DNA of 64,000 nucleotides. Source: Haloprofundus marisrubri (GTDB lineage: Archaea > Halobacteriota > Halobacteria > Halobacteriales > Haloferacaceae). The DNA lies in assembly GCF_001469955.1 (NCBI RefSeq), contig NZ_LOPU01000001.1, forward strand, positions 1-64,000, in the 5' to 3' direction. Position numbers and translations under genes: made by a program. This document shows, piece by piece, positions 50,533-58,625 of the stretch. Within the stretch, counting starts at the first letter, position 1. The number at the start of each line of letters is the position of its first letter. The notes under the pieces were generated by a model that did no database searches, was not told the DNA's origin, and saw nothing but the letters and a program-made list of their open reading frames with translations.

Positions 50533-51036
50533 ATGTTCGACGAAATCATGGAGAAGTTCGAGGGGAGTCCGAGCCAACAGGCGGTCATCCGTCTGCTCCT
50601 CGAACGCGGCTTTTCGGTCAACGACGAGGGACGCGTCGTCTCCGGCAGCATCGAGATTCCGAACACCCAGATTGCGCGCGAAATCGGCGTCGACCGCCGC
50701 GTCATCGACTCGACGACCGACGCGATTCTGGACGACGACGACCTGCGACCCATCTTCCAGAACATCAGCGCGATTCCGAGTCTGTTGAGTCTCGCGCCCG
50801 TGTTGGATTTGGCGGCGCTCACCGTCGAAGTCGGCGACGCCGACGAACCGGGTATCGTCGCACAGATTACGACGCTGTTGGCCGACGAGGGTATCAGCAT
50901 CCGCCAGACCGTCAGCGAGGACCCCGAGTTCACCGACGAACCCAAACTGTACATCGTCACCGACGACCCGATTCCGGGTGACCTGCTCAACGAGATTTCG
51001 GCGCTCCCGTTCGTCCGCCGCATCAGCCTCGCCTGA
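50533..51036 (+). CDS. HTH and ACT-domain regulator of amino-acid metabolism
   Basis: This 167-residue protein has a helix-turn-helix in the first 70 residues (SQQAVIRLLLERGFSVNDEGRV, IPNTQIAREIGVDRRVIDSTTDAIL) and an ACT domain in the second half (ALTVEVGDADEPGIVAQITTLLADEGISIRQTVSEDPE). It matches the archaeal family annotated as predicted ACT-domain regulator of amino-acid metabolism (COG2150). The effector amino acid is unknown. The spacing to the divergent zinc-finger gene suggests a shared promoter region. Confidence 0.88.
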   Translation: MFDEIMEKFEGSPSQQAVIRLLLERGFSVNDEGRVVSGSIEIPNTQIAREIGVDRRVIDSTTDAILDDDDLRPIFQNISAIPSLLSLAPVLDLAALTVEVGDADEPGIVAQITTLLADEGISIRQTVSEDPEFTDEPKLYIVTDDPIPGDLLNEISALPFVRRISLA

Positions 51037-51105
51037 GTGGTTCGCGCCTCGAAGCCCGACCGTCGATGAACAGCGTCATTTACCCTGACGGTCCAAGAGT
51101 CGCGC

Positions 51106-51579
51106 ATGGAAGAGCCGATTGCCGCCCAGTCTAACGAGCCGACGTCGACGGAGAGTGCGGGCCTCGTCGTCGGCCGTCTCGTCGCCGGACAGGCGGCGTT
51201 CGTCGCGGCGACCATCCATCTGTGGTGGGGGTTCCCGCGGATGCTGGCGTATCTGCAGGCGGGGTCGTTCGTCGACCCGCGGCCGTATCTGTTCGTCCCT
51301 TCGGGACTGGTGCTTCTGGGCGTCGTCGGCGCGATGCTGCTCGGCCGCCGCGACAAGGCGCTGTACGCCGTCGCCGCGGCGGTGCTCGCGGCGTACGTCC
51401 TCGGCTACGCGTGGTGGCATCTCGGCGACCACGGTGGGCTCGTCCCCGGCGGTCACGCACTGGGGCCGCTTGCGACCATCCTCGAACACCTCCTCGCTCA
51501 ACCCCGTGACTTCGTGTCGATGTTCGCCGAACTCGTCGGACTCGGGGCGTTCGCGGCACTGCTCGCCTTCGACGACTGA
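51106..51579 (+). CDS. Conserved membrane protein, four TM helices
   Basis: This 157-residue hydrophobic protein has four predicted helices (about residues 22-42, 62-82, 88-106, 130-150) with His/Trp-rich membrane-edge segments such as HLWWGFPRML and WWHLGDHGG. No catalytic signature is visible and the family is not recognised. It sits between the ACT regulator and an IMPACT-family gene on the same strand. Confidence 0.7.
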   Translation: MEEPIAAQSNEPTSTESAGLVVGRLVAGQAAFVAATIHLWWGFPRMLAYLQAGSFVDPRPYLFVPSGLVLLGVVGAMLLGRRDKALYAVAAAVLAAYVLGYAWWHLGDHGGLVPGGHALGPLATILEHLLAQPRDFVSMFAELVGLGAFAALLAFDD

Positions 51580-51631
51580 GCGAGCGAACGACAGAGACAA
51601 CCCTTTCTTTCCGCGCCTCGCGCACACGACC

Positions 51632-52258
51632 ATGACCGACGCCTATCGCACCGTCGCCGGTCGGGCGAGCGCGCAGTTCGAGGTGAGAGGTTCGGAGTTC
51701 ATCGGCTACGTCGCTCCCGCCGACGACGTCGACGCGGCGGAGGCGTTCGTCGCCGAAATCGAAGAGAAACATCCCGACGCCAGTCACAACGTCCCCGCCT
51801 ACCGCGTCCCCGCGGGTCCCGTCTCCGCGTCGAATCCGGGCGACGTGATGCTCCGTGAGTACCAGAGCGACGACGGTGAACCGACCGGGTCGTCGGGCAA
51901 ACCGGCGCTGAACGTACTCGTCCAACAGGACATCAGAAACGTCGTTGCCGTCGTGACGCGCTACTACGGCGGCACCAACTTGGGTGTCGGCGGCCTCGCT
52001 CGGTCGTACTCCCGCGCGGTCAAGGAGGCCGTTGACGCGGCGGGCGTCGTCGAGGAACTGCCGCACGAGACGTTCGCTCTCGATACCGAGTACGACGACT
52101 CGGGTACTGTTCGAGGGATTCTGGAGAGCGCGGGCGTCGAGTTCGATGCCGACTACGGCGAGACGGTCGAGTTCGAGGTCCGCGTCCCCGTCGACGACGC
52201 CGACGAACTCCGTGAACGACTGCGGAACGCGACGAGCGGACGGGTCGGCGTCGAGTAA
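51632..52258 (+). CDS. YigZ/IMPACT family protein
   Basis: This 208-residue protein has the UPF0029 N-terminal domain (KHPDASHNVPAYRV, SDDGEPTGSSGKPALNVL, VVTRYYGGTNLGVGGLARSYSRAVKEA) and the C-terminal ferredoxin-like domain (YDDSGTVRGILESAGVEF... FEVRVPVDDADELRERL). Relatives regulate translation under stress (IMPACT) or act on ribosomes in bacteria; the archaeal role is not defined. Its last codons and stop are part of a 16-bp direct repeat. Confidence 0.9.
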   Translation: MTDAYRTVAGRASAQFEVRGSEFIGYVAPADDVDAAEAFVAEIEEKHPDASHNVPAYRVPAGPVSASNPGDVMLREYQSDDGEPTGSSGKPALNVLVQQDIRNVVAVVTRYYGGTNLGVGGLARSYSRAVKEAVDAAGVVEELPHETFALDTEYDDSGTVRGILESAGVEFDADYGETVEFEVRVPVDDADELRERLRNATSGRVGVE

Positions 52259-52307
52259 CCGACGCTGGGTCGGCGTCGAGTAGTCGGCGCTCAGCGAGCG
52301 CTCGCTG
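52242..52307. repeat. 16-bp direct repeat at the gene end plus palindrome
   Basis: GGGTCGGCGTCGAGTA occurs at 52242-52257 (covering the stop codon of the IMPACT-family gene) and again at 52268-52283, 26 bp apart. A perfect 16-bp palindrome, CAGCGAGCGCTCGCTG, follows at 52292-52307 and could form a transcript hairpin. Confidence 0.75.
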
Positions 52308-52387
52308 GACAGGTGCCGGACGCTCGTGAACGCTCACATAGTTCCGGCAGCGACACACTGAGGGCGAGCGATTGCATCGCTCAGTAC

Positions 52388-53578
52388 ATGACCGAACGAG
52401 ACGAGGCGAGCGAAGTTGACGAGGTGGAGGAGGCGTACGAGGCCATCGTCGTCGGCGGCGGCATCGTCGGCGCGTCCACCGCGTACCACCTCGCCCGCGA
52501 AGGGTGCGAAACGCTGCTCGTCGACCGGCGCGACGAGGGCAGAGCAACCGACGCGGGCGCGGGCATCCTCTCGGCGGCGACGAGCAGCAGAGGCAGCGAC
52601 AGCACGTGGTTCGACTTTGCGACGACGGCCGTCGACTACTACGACGAACTCGTCGCGGCGCTCGAAGACGAACAGGACGGTCCCCACGGCTACGCGAAGC
52701 GAGGCCTGCTGAACGTCGCGTTCGGCGACGACGAAGTCGAACAGTACGACGAAGTGCTCGAACGAATCCGCGAGCGACAGGCCGCCGGTGGGCCGCCAGC
52801 GGAGGGGACGGTTCACGAACTCAGTGGCGAAGAGGCCCGAGAACACTTTCCGCCGCTCGGCGAGACGAAGCGCGCGTTCTACTACGACGACGCCGCCCGC
52901 GTCGACGGGCAGACGTTCGAGGGTGCGCTCCGGCGTGCGGGCGAGGCCCATGGCTTGGACACGCTGGAGGCGAGCGTCGACTCGCTCGTTCTCGACGGTG
53001 ACGAGGTGGTTGGCGTCGTCGTCGAGGGAGACGAAGCAGACGAGGAAGACGAACTCGCCGCCGACGCCGTCGTCGTCGCCGGTGGGGCGTGGTCGAACGA
53101 CTTCGGCGAGCAGTTGGGCGTCGAGATTCCGGTCGAACCCCAGCGCGGCCAAATCGTCCACTTGGACCTCGACGCCGACACCGAAGGCTGGCCCATCGTC
53201 AGCCCCTACCGCCACAAGTACATGGTGTCGTGGGACGACGGCCGCGTCGCCGTCGGCGCGACCCGCGAGACGGGGTCCGGATTCGAGCCACGAACGACTG
53301 TCGACGGCCTCCACGACGTGTTCGGCGAGATTCTCCGCGTCGCTCCCGGACTCGGCGACGCGTCGCTCCGCGAAGTCAGAGTCGGCCTGCGACCGCTCGC
53401 CGAGGACGGCCTGCCCGTCTTGGGCGGAGTTCCCGGCGTCGACGGCGCGTTCTTGGCGACGGGTCACGGACCCAGTGGCCTGCAACTGGGCCCCTACAGC
53501 GGCAAACTCGTCGCCGACGCGGTCCGCGGCGAGGATGTGAGCGAGGTGTTGAAACCGTTCGGCGTCGAGCGGTTCTGA
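52388..53578 (+). CDS. FAD-dependent D-amino-acid dehydrogenase-like protein
   Basis: This 396-residue DAO-family flavoprotein shows the FAD fold (AIVVGGGIVGASTAYHLAREG, residues about 18-40), ATDAGAGILSAA, the FAD/substrate region GAWSNDFGEQLGVEIPVEPQRGQIVHL and the C-terminal GLRPLAEDGLPVLGGVPGVDGAFLATGHGPSGLQLGP. It should oxidise a D-amino acid or N-methyl amine. It is a second DAO-type protein in the window, not adjacent to the first. The start MTERDEASEVDE gives a normal acidic haloarchaeal N-terminus. Confidence 0.88.
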   Translation: MTERDEASEVDEVEEAYEAIVVGGGIVGASTAYHLAREGCETLLVDRRDEGRATDAGAGILSAATSSRGSDSTWFDFATTAVDYYDELVAALEDEQDGPHGYAKRGLLNVAFGDDEVEQYDEVLERIRERQAAGGPPAEGTVHELSGEEAREHFPPLGETKRAFYYDDAARVDGQTFEGALRRAGEAHGLDTLEASVDSLVLDGDEVVGVVVEGDEADEEDELAADAVVVAGGAWSNDFGEQLGVEIPVEPQRGQIVHLDLDADTEGWPIVSPYRHKYMVSWDDGRVAVGATRETGSGFEPRTTVDGLHDVFGEILRVAPGLGDASLREVRVGLRPLAEDGLPVLGGVPGVDGAFLATGHGPSGLQLGPYSGKLVADAVRGEDVSEVLKPFGVERF

Positions 53579-53605
53579 ATCTGACGAGTAGTTAGCCGTC
53601 TGAAA

Positions 53606-53614
53606 GTTTATTGC
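53606..53614 (+). promoter_or_regulatory. TATA box of the small membrane protein gene
   Basis: GTTTATTGC lies 23-31 nt before the ATG at 53637, predicting a leaderless transcript. Confidence 0.5.
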
Positions 53615-53636
53615 GAGGGTCGGCGTACCGCAGCGT

Positions 53637-53981
53637 ATGCTCCTCCAACTCGGCGATGTTAGCCCGTCGTTTTTCGACACCGTGAGACTCGTCGCCCTCG
53701 CGGCGGCGACGTTCGCAGTGACGTACGCTGTCGCGCGTCGCGTTCTCTACGCAGTCGTCGACTGGACGTTCACCGGCGTCGAATCGCCCCCACTCGTCCG
53801 GTACGGAACGACGGGTGCGAACGCGCTTTCGCTTCTCGTCGCGTTCGCGCTGGCTGTCGGCGTGGTCGGATTCGGGTCGTTCCAACTGTTTTTCGCGCTG
53901 CTTTCGGTCGTCGGTCTCACCGCGTTCGCCGGCGTCGCGTATCGAGTCGAGCGAGCGCTGGCGAAACGGCAGTACGGCTAA
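53637..53981 (+). CDS. Small membrane protein, two to three TM helices
   Basis: This 114-residue protein has hydrophobic segments at about residues 15-40 (VRLVALAAATFAVTYAVARR) and 60-102 (a long stretch that probably forms two helices). A short basic C-terminal tail, AKRQYG, follows. No catalytic motif is visible and the family is not recognised. It is convergent with the TRAP permease gene, with 38 nt between the stop codons. Confidence 0.7.
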   Translation: MLLQLGDVSPSFFDTVRLVALAAATFAVTYAVARRVLYAVVDWTFTGVESPPLVRYGTTGANALSLLVAFALAVGVVGFGSFQLFFALLSVVGLTAFAGVAYRVERALAKRQYG

Positions 53982-54019
53982 ATCGGGTGACGTGAAACCG
54001 GGAGAAGAAACAGCGAACG

Positions 54020-56728
54020 TTAGTCGGTCGTCGGCGACGCAGACGACGGTTCGGCGCGTTCGCCCTCCATCTGCCGGCGGTTCCGCAGCGCCAACGCACC
54101 GAACAACACCGCACCGACGCCGCGGAGCGCCAAGTCGAGCGTCAGAATCTCGATGCCGACGCTCGTGCCGCCCGCCGCGAGGAGCGTGAACACCGGGTCC
54201 AGAAGCATCTGCGGAGCCATCAGCAGAATCGAGGAGACGCCGAACAGCACCCGTTCTGCGGTGCCCACCGGCGAGTAGAAGTAGCCGATGATGGTCGGTC
54301 CGAGCGCGAGCACCCCGAGGAACAAGCCGACAATCGGAATCGCAACCTCCGGGACGAAGTAGCCGATATCGGCCACGTCGGCGAAGGTGAGGATGTGGTA
54401 CTGCTCGGTGCTCTCACCGCGGATGAGCAGGATACCCGGCGCGAAGACGAACGCGAACGGGACGATGGCTTTGTTCAAAGAGAGCGTGAACGCCTCGATA
54501 CCCGTCTTGAACGGGTCGGATTTTGCGACCCCGGAGGCGGCGTACGCGGCGACGGCCACCGGCGGCGTGATGTCGGCGATGACGCCGAAGTAGAGGATAA
54601 AGAGGTGCGCCGCCAGCAGCGGGATGTTCGCCAGTTCCGAGATTGCGCCGCCGAGCAGCGCGACGAGGATGATGTACGTCACCGTCGTCGGCATCCCCAT
54701 TCCGAGGATGATAGAGGAGATGGCGGTGATGACGAGTAGCAAGATGAGCGACCCGCCGGAGACGGCCTCGATGAGCGCGACGAGGTTCGGGCCGAGACCG
54801 GAGACGCTGATGACGCCGGGGATGACGCCCGCGGCGGCGACGGCGACGACGACCACCGTCGCGGTACGCGCGCCCGACTCCATCGCCTTCAGGACGAACG
54901 TCCCGAAGCGGTAAGCGTTGTTGTCGGCGAGCGAGGGGCGGCCGAAGGCGTTGGCCGTCGTCTCCGCGGCGTCGTCGACAGCGCCGTCGTATTCGAGCAG
55001 CGGTGCTTTGAGATTCGGCCGCGCGACGAGGAACGCCACGCTCACCAGCACGATGATGATGCCGAGTTGACCGGCCGCGGCGTCGAGCGCTGCCCGCAGC
55101 GACACGCCGCCGGTTCCCGCACCGGTCAGTGCGCCGGCGATTCCCGCGCCCGTGAGCAGGTTCGCAACCGTCTCCAGCGTGAACAAGCCGACAATAGTCC
55201 CGATGAGCGGGATGCGCGTCTGTTCGTTGTAGGTGGCGACGAGCGCGATGAGCGCGACGATGGCCACGATGGTGTACCACGCCGACCGAGAGACCGAGTA
55301 GCGGATACCGATGAGGTAGACGAGCAGCAACACGATGGGCGCGAGGTAGAACCAGCCGTTTCGCAGGTGTCTGCCGACGGCGACGAGTTCGGAGGGGTCG
55401 ACGCCGCCGATACCCGCCCGCGACGCTTCGAGGTGGACCATCACCCAGACGCCGAAGAAGAACACGATGGCGGGAATCGCCGCGGCGATGATGACCTCGT
55501 CGTAGGAGACGCCGACGAACTCGACGATGAGGAACGCCGCCGCACCCATCACCGGCGGGAGAATCTGCCCGCCCGAGGAGGCGGAGGCTTCGACGCCGCC
55601 GGCGAACTCGGGGCGGTAGCCCGAGCGCTTCATCAGCGGGATTGTGAACGCCCCCGTCGTGACGGTGTTGGCGATGGAGGAACCGCTGATGGTTCCCATG
55701 AAGCCGCTAGAGAGAATGCTCGCCTTCGCGGGACCGCCTTTGCGCGACCCGGTCATCGAGTACGCGAGGTCGATGAACCACTGGCCAGCGCCGCTCATCT
55801 CCAAGAACGCACCGAACAGGATGAAGATGTAGATGTAGCGGACGCTCACTTCGACGGGGACGCCGAAGACGCCGTTTGCGGTGTTGTACCAGAGGTTCTG
55901 GATGACCGAGTCCCACGACGCCGACAGCGTCGAGAGGATGCCGAGATACGGGATGTCTTGGGGGATGTTGCCGGCGTAGCGCGCGTAGAGGATGAACACC
56001 GAGACGATAGCCATGAGCAGCGTCCCGAGCGTCCGGCGGGTGGCTTCGAGGACGAGGAGGACCCCGATAGCGCCGAGAACGAACGCGTACGACACCTCGT
56101 CGAGCGGGATGCCGAGCGCTGAGACGGCGTCGACGACCGGCGCGAGGAACGGATAGATTTCACCGGTAGTGCGACCCGACCCGAGGCCGAGCGCCCGCAT
56201 CGTCTGGACCTCGTCGTAGTCGGTAATCATGTACGCCGCCGTCAGCGCCGCCAAGAAGGCGAGCACGAGGTCGACGGGCGTCACCCGCCGACGGTACGGG
56301 TCGGCGATGGCCCAGCGGACGCCGGAGCGGACGCTCGTCGCCGCCCGTGTCGACGGGTGGTCGGCCCCGAACCGCCGTTCGAGTCCGGGGACGACCCGCG
56401 CGAGTCGCCGCGAGATGGCTCCGTCCGGCGACGTCGCCGGATACAGCATGAACGCGAGGATGAGTGCGAACACGACGTGAATCGCGCGAATCTGTAGCTG
56501 TTGGAGCGCGGCGAGTCGAACCGTCCCCACGACGGGGAGCGTCACCTCGAAGATGAACCCGCGCGCGGCGAGCCACATCTGAAACGCCGAGAAACAGATG
56601 CCGATGACCGCGACGGCGACGGCGGCGATGCCGCGGAGGTTCCGTTTTCGCTCCAGTTCGTCGATGAGTTCTTGCTGCTCCTTTTCGGAGAGTTCCTCTT
56701 CGTCCGGTTGAGTGTCGTCGACAGTCAT
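54020..56728 (-). CDS. TRAP transporter fused permease (DctQ-DctM, TAXI type)
   Basis: This 902-residue membrane protein fuses the small (DctQ-like, N-terminal 4 helices) and large (DctM-like) TRAP subunits. The DctM core has FMGTISGSSIANTVTTGAFTIPLMKRSGYRPEFAGGVEASASSGGQILPPVMGAAAF. A long second half has VTYIILVALLGGAISELANIPLLAAHLFILYFGVIADITPPVAVAAYAASGVAKSDPFKTG. It works with the binding protein upstream and takes up an organic acid with an ion gradient. Its ATG overlaps the DUF1850 stop by 4 bp. Confidence 0.94.
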   Translation of the reverse strand: MTVDDTQPDEEELSEKEQQELIDELERKRNLRGIAAVAVAVIGICFSAFQMWLAARGFIFEVTLPVVGTVRLAALQQLQIRAIHVVFALILAFMLYPATSPDGAISRRLARVVPGLERRFGADHPSTRAATSVRSGVRWAIADPYRRRVTPVDLVLAFLAALTAAYMITDYDEVQTMRALGLGSGRTTGEIYPFLAPVVDAVSALGIPLDEVSYAFVLGAIGVLLVLEATRRTLGTLLMAIVSVFILYARYAGNIPQDIPYLGILSTLSASWDSVIQNLWYNTANGVFGVPVEVSVRYIYIFILFGAFLEMSGAGQWFIDLAYSMTGSRKGGPAKASILSSGFMGTISGSSIANTVTTGAFTIPLMKRSGYRPEFAGGVEASASSGGQILPPVMGAAAFLIVEFVGVSYDEVIIAAAIPAIVFFFGVWVMVHLEASRAGIGGVDPSELVAVGRHLRNGWFYLAPIVLLLVYLIGIRYSVSRSAWYTIVAIVALIALVATYNEQTRIPLIGTIVGLFTLETVANLLTGAGIAGALTGAGTGGVSLRAALDAAAGQLGIIIVLVSVAFLVARPNLKAPLLEYDGAVDDAAETTANAFGRPSLADNNAYRFGTFVLKAMESGARTATVVVVAVAAAGVIPGVISVSGLGPNLVALIEAVSGGSLILLLVITAISSIILGMGMPTTVTYIILVALLGGAISELANIPLLAAHLFILYFGVIADITPPVAVAAYAASGVAKSDPFKTGIEAFTLSLNKAIVPFAFVFAPGILLIRGESTEQYHILTFADVADIGYFVPEVAIPIVGLFLGVLALGPTIIGYFYSPVGTAERVLFGVSSILLMAPQMLLDPVFTLLAAGGTSVGIEILTLDLALRGVGAVLFGALALRNRRQMEGERAEPSSASPTTD

Positions 56729-57228
56729 GGCGTCATCTGGTGCAGTATACTACGGTGTTCGACGTGAATTCGTACGGTGTCACCGCCCGAGCGTGCGACG
56801 AGGTCGTACGTCTCGTCGCCGACGTGGAGTCTGTGCCCGGCGACGTCGCCGGGCGAGACGTACAGTTCCGAGAGCCGAACGTCGTCGGGGTAGGTGACGA
56901 AGCTCCCGTTCTTTCGGGTGACGTTCGCCTGCGCCGGGAACCCCCAGCCGTAAGAGGAGAACTCCATGCGCGTCATCACGAGTTCGTCGCCGCGGACGGC
57001 GTACACGTCGCGGACGGGACTGCCCTCGACGCTGTGGTTGTACGCGAGCGTCACCGTCGTGTCGTTTGCGACGGGTGCGGTGAACAGTCGTTCGCCGGTT
57101 TCGGCGTCTTCGACGACGAGCACACGGTCGGGTTGTGCCGCCACCGCGCCGCCGGCGACGACGAGTGCGAGCACGACCAAGGAAACGAACGCGACGCCGA
57201 CCGACCGGCGGTCGAAGCCGTCGCTCAT
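56725..57228 (-). CDS. DUF1850 protein of the TAXI-TRAP operon
   Basis: This 167-residue protein has an N-terminal membrane anchor or signal (VGVAFVSLVVLALVVAGGAVA, about residues 9-30). Its mostly beta extracytoplasmic domain contains LAYNHSVEGSPVRDVYAV and GWGFPAQANVTRKNG, both typical of DUF1850. Such genes travel with TAXI-type TRAP transporters; the function is unknown. The 4-bp overlap with the permease and the gene order binding protein, DUF1850, permease support one operon. Confidence 0.88.
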   Translation of the reverse strand: MSDGFDRRSVGVAFVSLVVLALVVAGGAVAAQPDRVLVVEDAETGERLFTAPVANDTTVTLAYNHSVEGSPVRDVYAVRGDELVMTRMEFSSYGWGFPAQANVTRKNGSFVTYPDDVRLSELYVSPGDVAGHRLHVGDETYDLVARSGGDTVRIHVEHRSILHQMTP

Positions 57229-57330
57229 GGTCGGCGCGAAGAACGGATGGTCAATGGAACGTGCATCTGTACGGGTCAGGTGACCGCACCGTCGGATGCG
57301 GTCGGCCCAGCAGTGTCGGGTCGAGTGCGC

Positions 57331-58452
57331 TTAGTTCGACTCGTTGCCGCTGGTTTCGTTACCGGACGACGAGTTGCCGCTGTCGTTCCCGCTGCCGCCG
57401 GTGCCGGCGGAGTCGAAGAACGCCTGTGCGCCGGGGTGCAGGTCGATGGACATCCCGTCCTGTGCGCTGTCGACGGTGATGAACTCCTGCTTGATGTTTA
57501 TCTGGTCGGTGTTCTCGAAGATGGCTGCAGTGACCGACTGGACGACCTCCTCGGGTTGCTCCTCGTTGGTCGCAATCATCGCCTGCACGGCGACGGTCGG
57601 AACCGGCTGGTCGATGCCGCTGTAAGTGCCGGCGGGAATCTCGTCGTCGGCGAAGTACGAACCGGCCTGTTTGACCTGTTCGCGGGCGTCGCCGGAGATT
57701 TCGACCAGTCGGATGTTGCTGTTGTTGGCGAGGTCCTCGATAGCACCGACGGGCCAGCCGCCGACGACGAACGCCGCGTCGACGTCGCCGTTTTGAATCT
57801 GCTCGGCCGCCTGCGAGAAGTCGGTGTTCTGCTCGGTGTAGTCGGTGACGCCGACGGCTTCGAGAATCTGTCGGGCGTCGACCTGCGTGCCGCTGCCGAG
57901 GTCGCCGGTGTTGATGGTCGCGCCGCTGAGGTCTTGGACCGACTGGATGTCGGAGTTCCCGGGCGTCACCACGTGAATCGTCTCGGGGTACAGCGTCGCC
58001 ACGCCGCGGATGTTCGGGATGGCGTTACCCTGGAACGCGTCGATGCCTTCGCCGTTGACCGCGAAGAAGGCGACGTCGTTCTGCAGGAGCGCGAAGTCCG
58101 CGTTGCCGTTACCGAGGCTGCCAGCGTTTTCGACGCTGGCACCGGTCGACTGCACCTGCAAGGTGTAGTCGGTGTTCGAGTCGACGATGCTCTTGAACTG
58201 GTTCGACAGCGGGTAGTACGTGCCGCCGGTCCCGCCGGCGTGCCACGAGAGTTGGCTGCTGCCGCCGCCGCCGTTGCCACCCTCGGTGTCGGTTTCTTCG
58301 CCGCCGTTGCCACCGTTTCCGCCGTCGCCGCCTTCGGTGTCGTTGCCGCCGGTGTCGCCGCCGTTTCCGCCGTCGGAACAGCCAGCGAGACCGACGAGGC
58401 CGGCCGCACCGGTCGCAGCGATAAACTTCCGCCGATTGAGATAGCGAGCCAT
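57331..58452 (-). CDS. TAXI-family TRAP solute-binding lipoprotein
   Basis: This 373-residue exported binding protein has a Tat signal with twin arginine (NRRKFIAATGAAGLVGLAGC), whose final Cys is the lipobox residue. A Gly/Asn/Glu linker of about 40 residues follows, then the TAXI domain (SWHAGGTGGTYYPLSNQFK, ALLQNDVAFFAVNGEG, VTPGNSDIQSVQDLSGATINTGDLGSG, VVGGWPVGAI). The Asn/Ser-rich C-terminus carries several N-glycosylation sequons. It presents substrate to the fused permease. The ATG is almost at the predicted transcript start (TATA at 58473-58482). Confidence 0.94.
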   Translation of the reverse strand: MARYLNRRKFIAATGAAGLVGLAGCSDGGNGGDTGGNDTEGGDGGNGGNGGEETDTEGGNGGGGSSQLSWHAGGTGGTYYPLSNQFKSIVDSNTDYTLQVQSTGASVENAGSLGNGNADFALLQNDVAFFAVNGEGIDAFQGNAIPNIRGVATLYPETIHVVTPGNSDIQSVQDLSGATINTGDLGSGTQVDARQILEAVGVTDYTEQNTDFSQAAEQIQNGDVDAAFVVGGWPVGAIEDLANNSNIRLVEISGDAREQVKQAGSYFADDEIPAGTYSGIDQPVPTVAVQAMIATNEEQPEEVVQSVTAAIFENTDQINIKQEFITVDSAQDGMSIDLHPGAQAFFDSAGTGGSGNDSGNSSSGNETSGNESN

Positions 58453-58472
58453 AGTACAGAATGTCGTCGGGA

Positions 58473-58482
58473 GATATATATC
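58473..58482 (-). promoter_or_regulatory. TATA box of the TRAP operon
   Basis: The minus strand reads GATATATATC, about 25 nt before the binding-protein ATG at 58452. The predicted transcript is leaderless. The 173-bp gap also holds the divergent peptidase promoter (a weak GGCTATTGC near 58592-58600). Confidence 0.6.
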
Positions 58483-58625
58483 AGTAACTGTCGTCCAATG
58501 TCAACCAATATCATGCATAGAAGAAATTCTTGACAGGCTAGCAACACCACGACCAACTGTCAGGACCACCGGCGGACCGTTCCTCCTCCCGAAGGCTATT
58601 GCGCGGAGGGTGCGACGGGCGCGGT

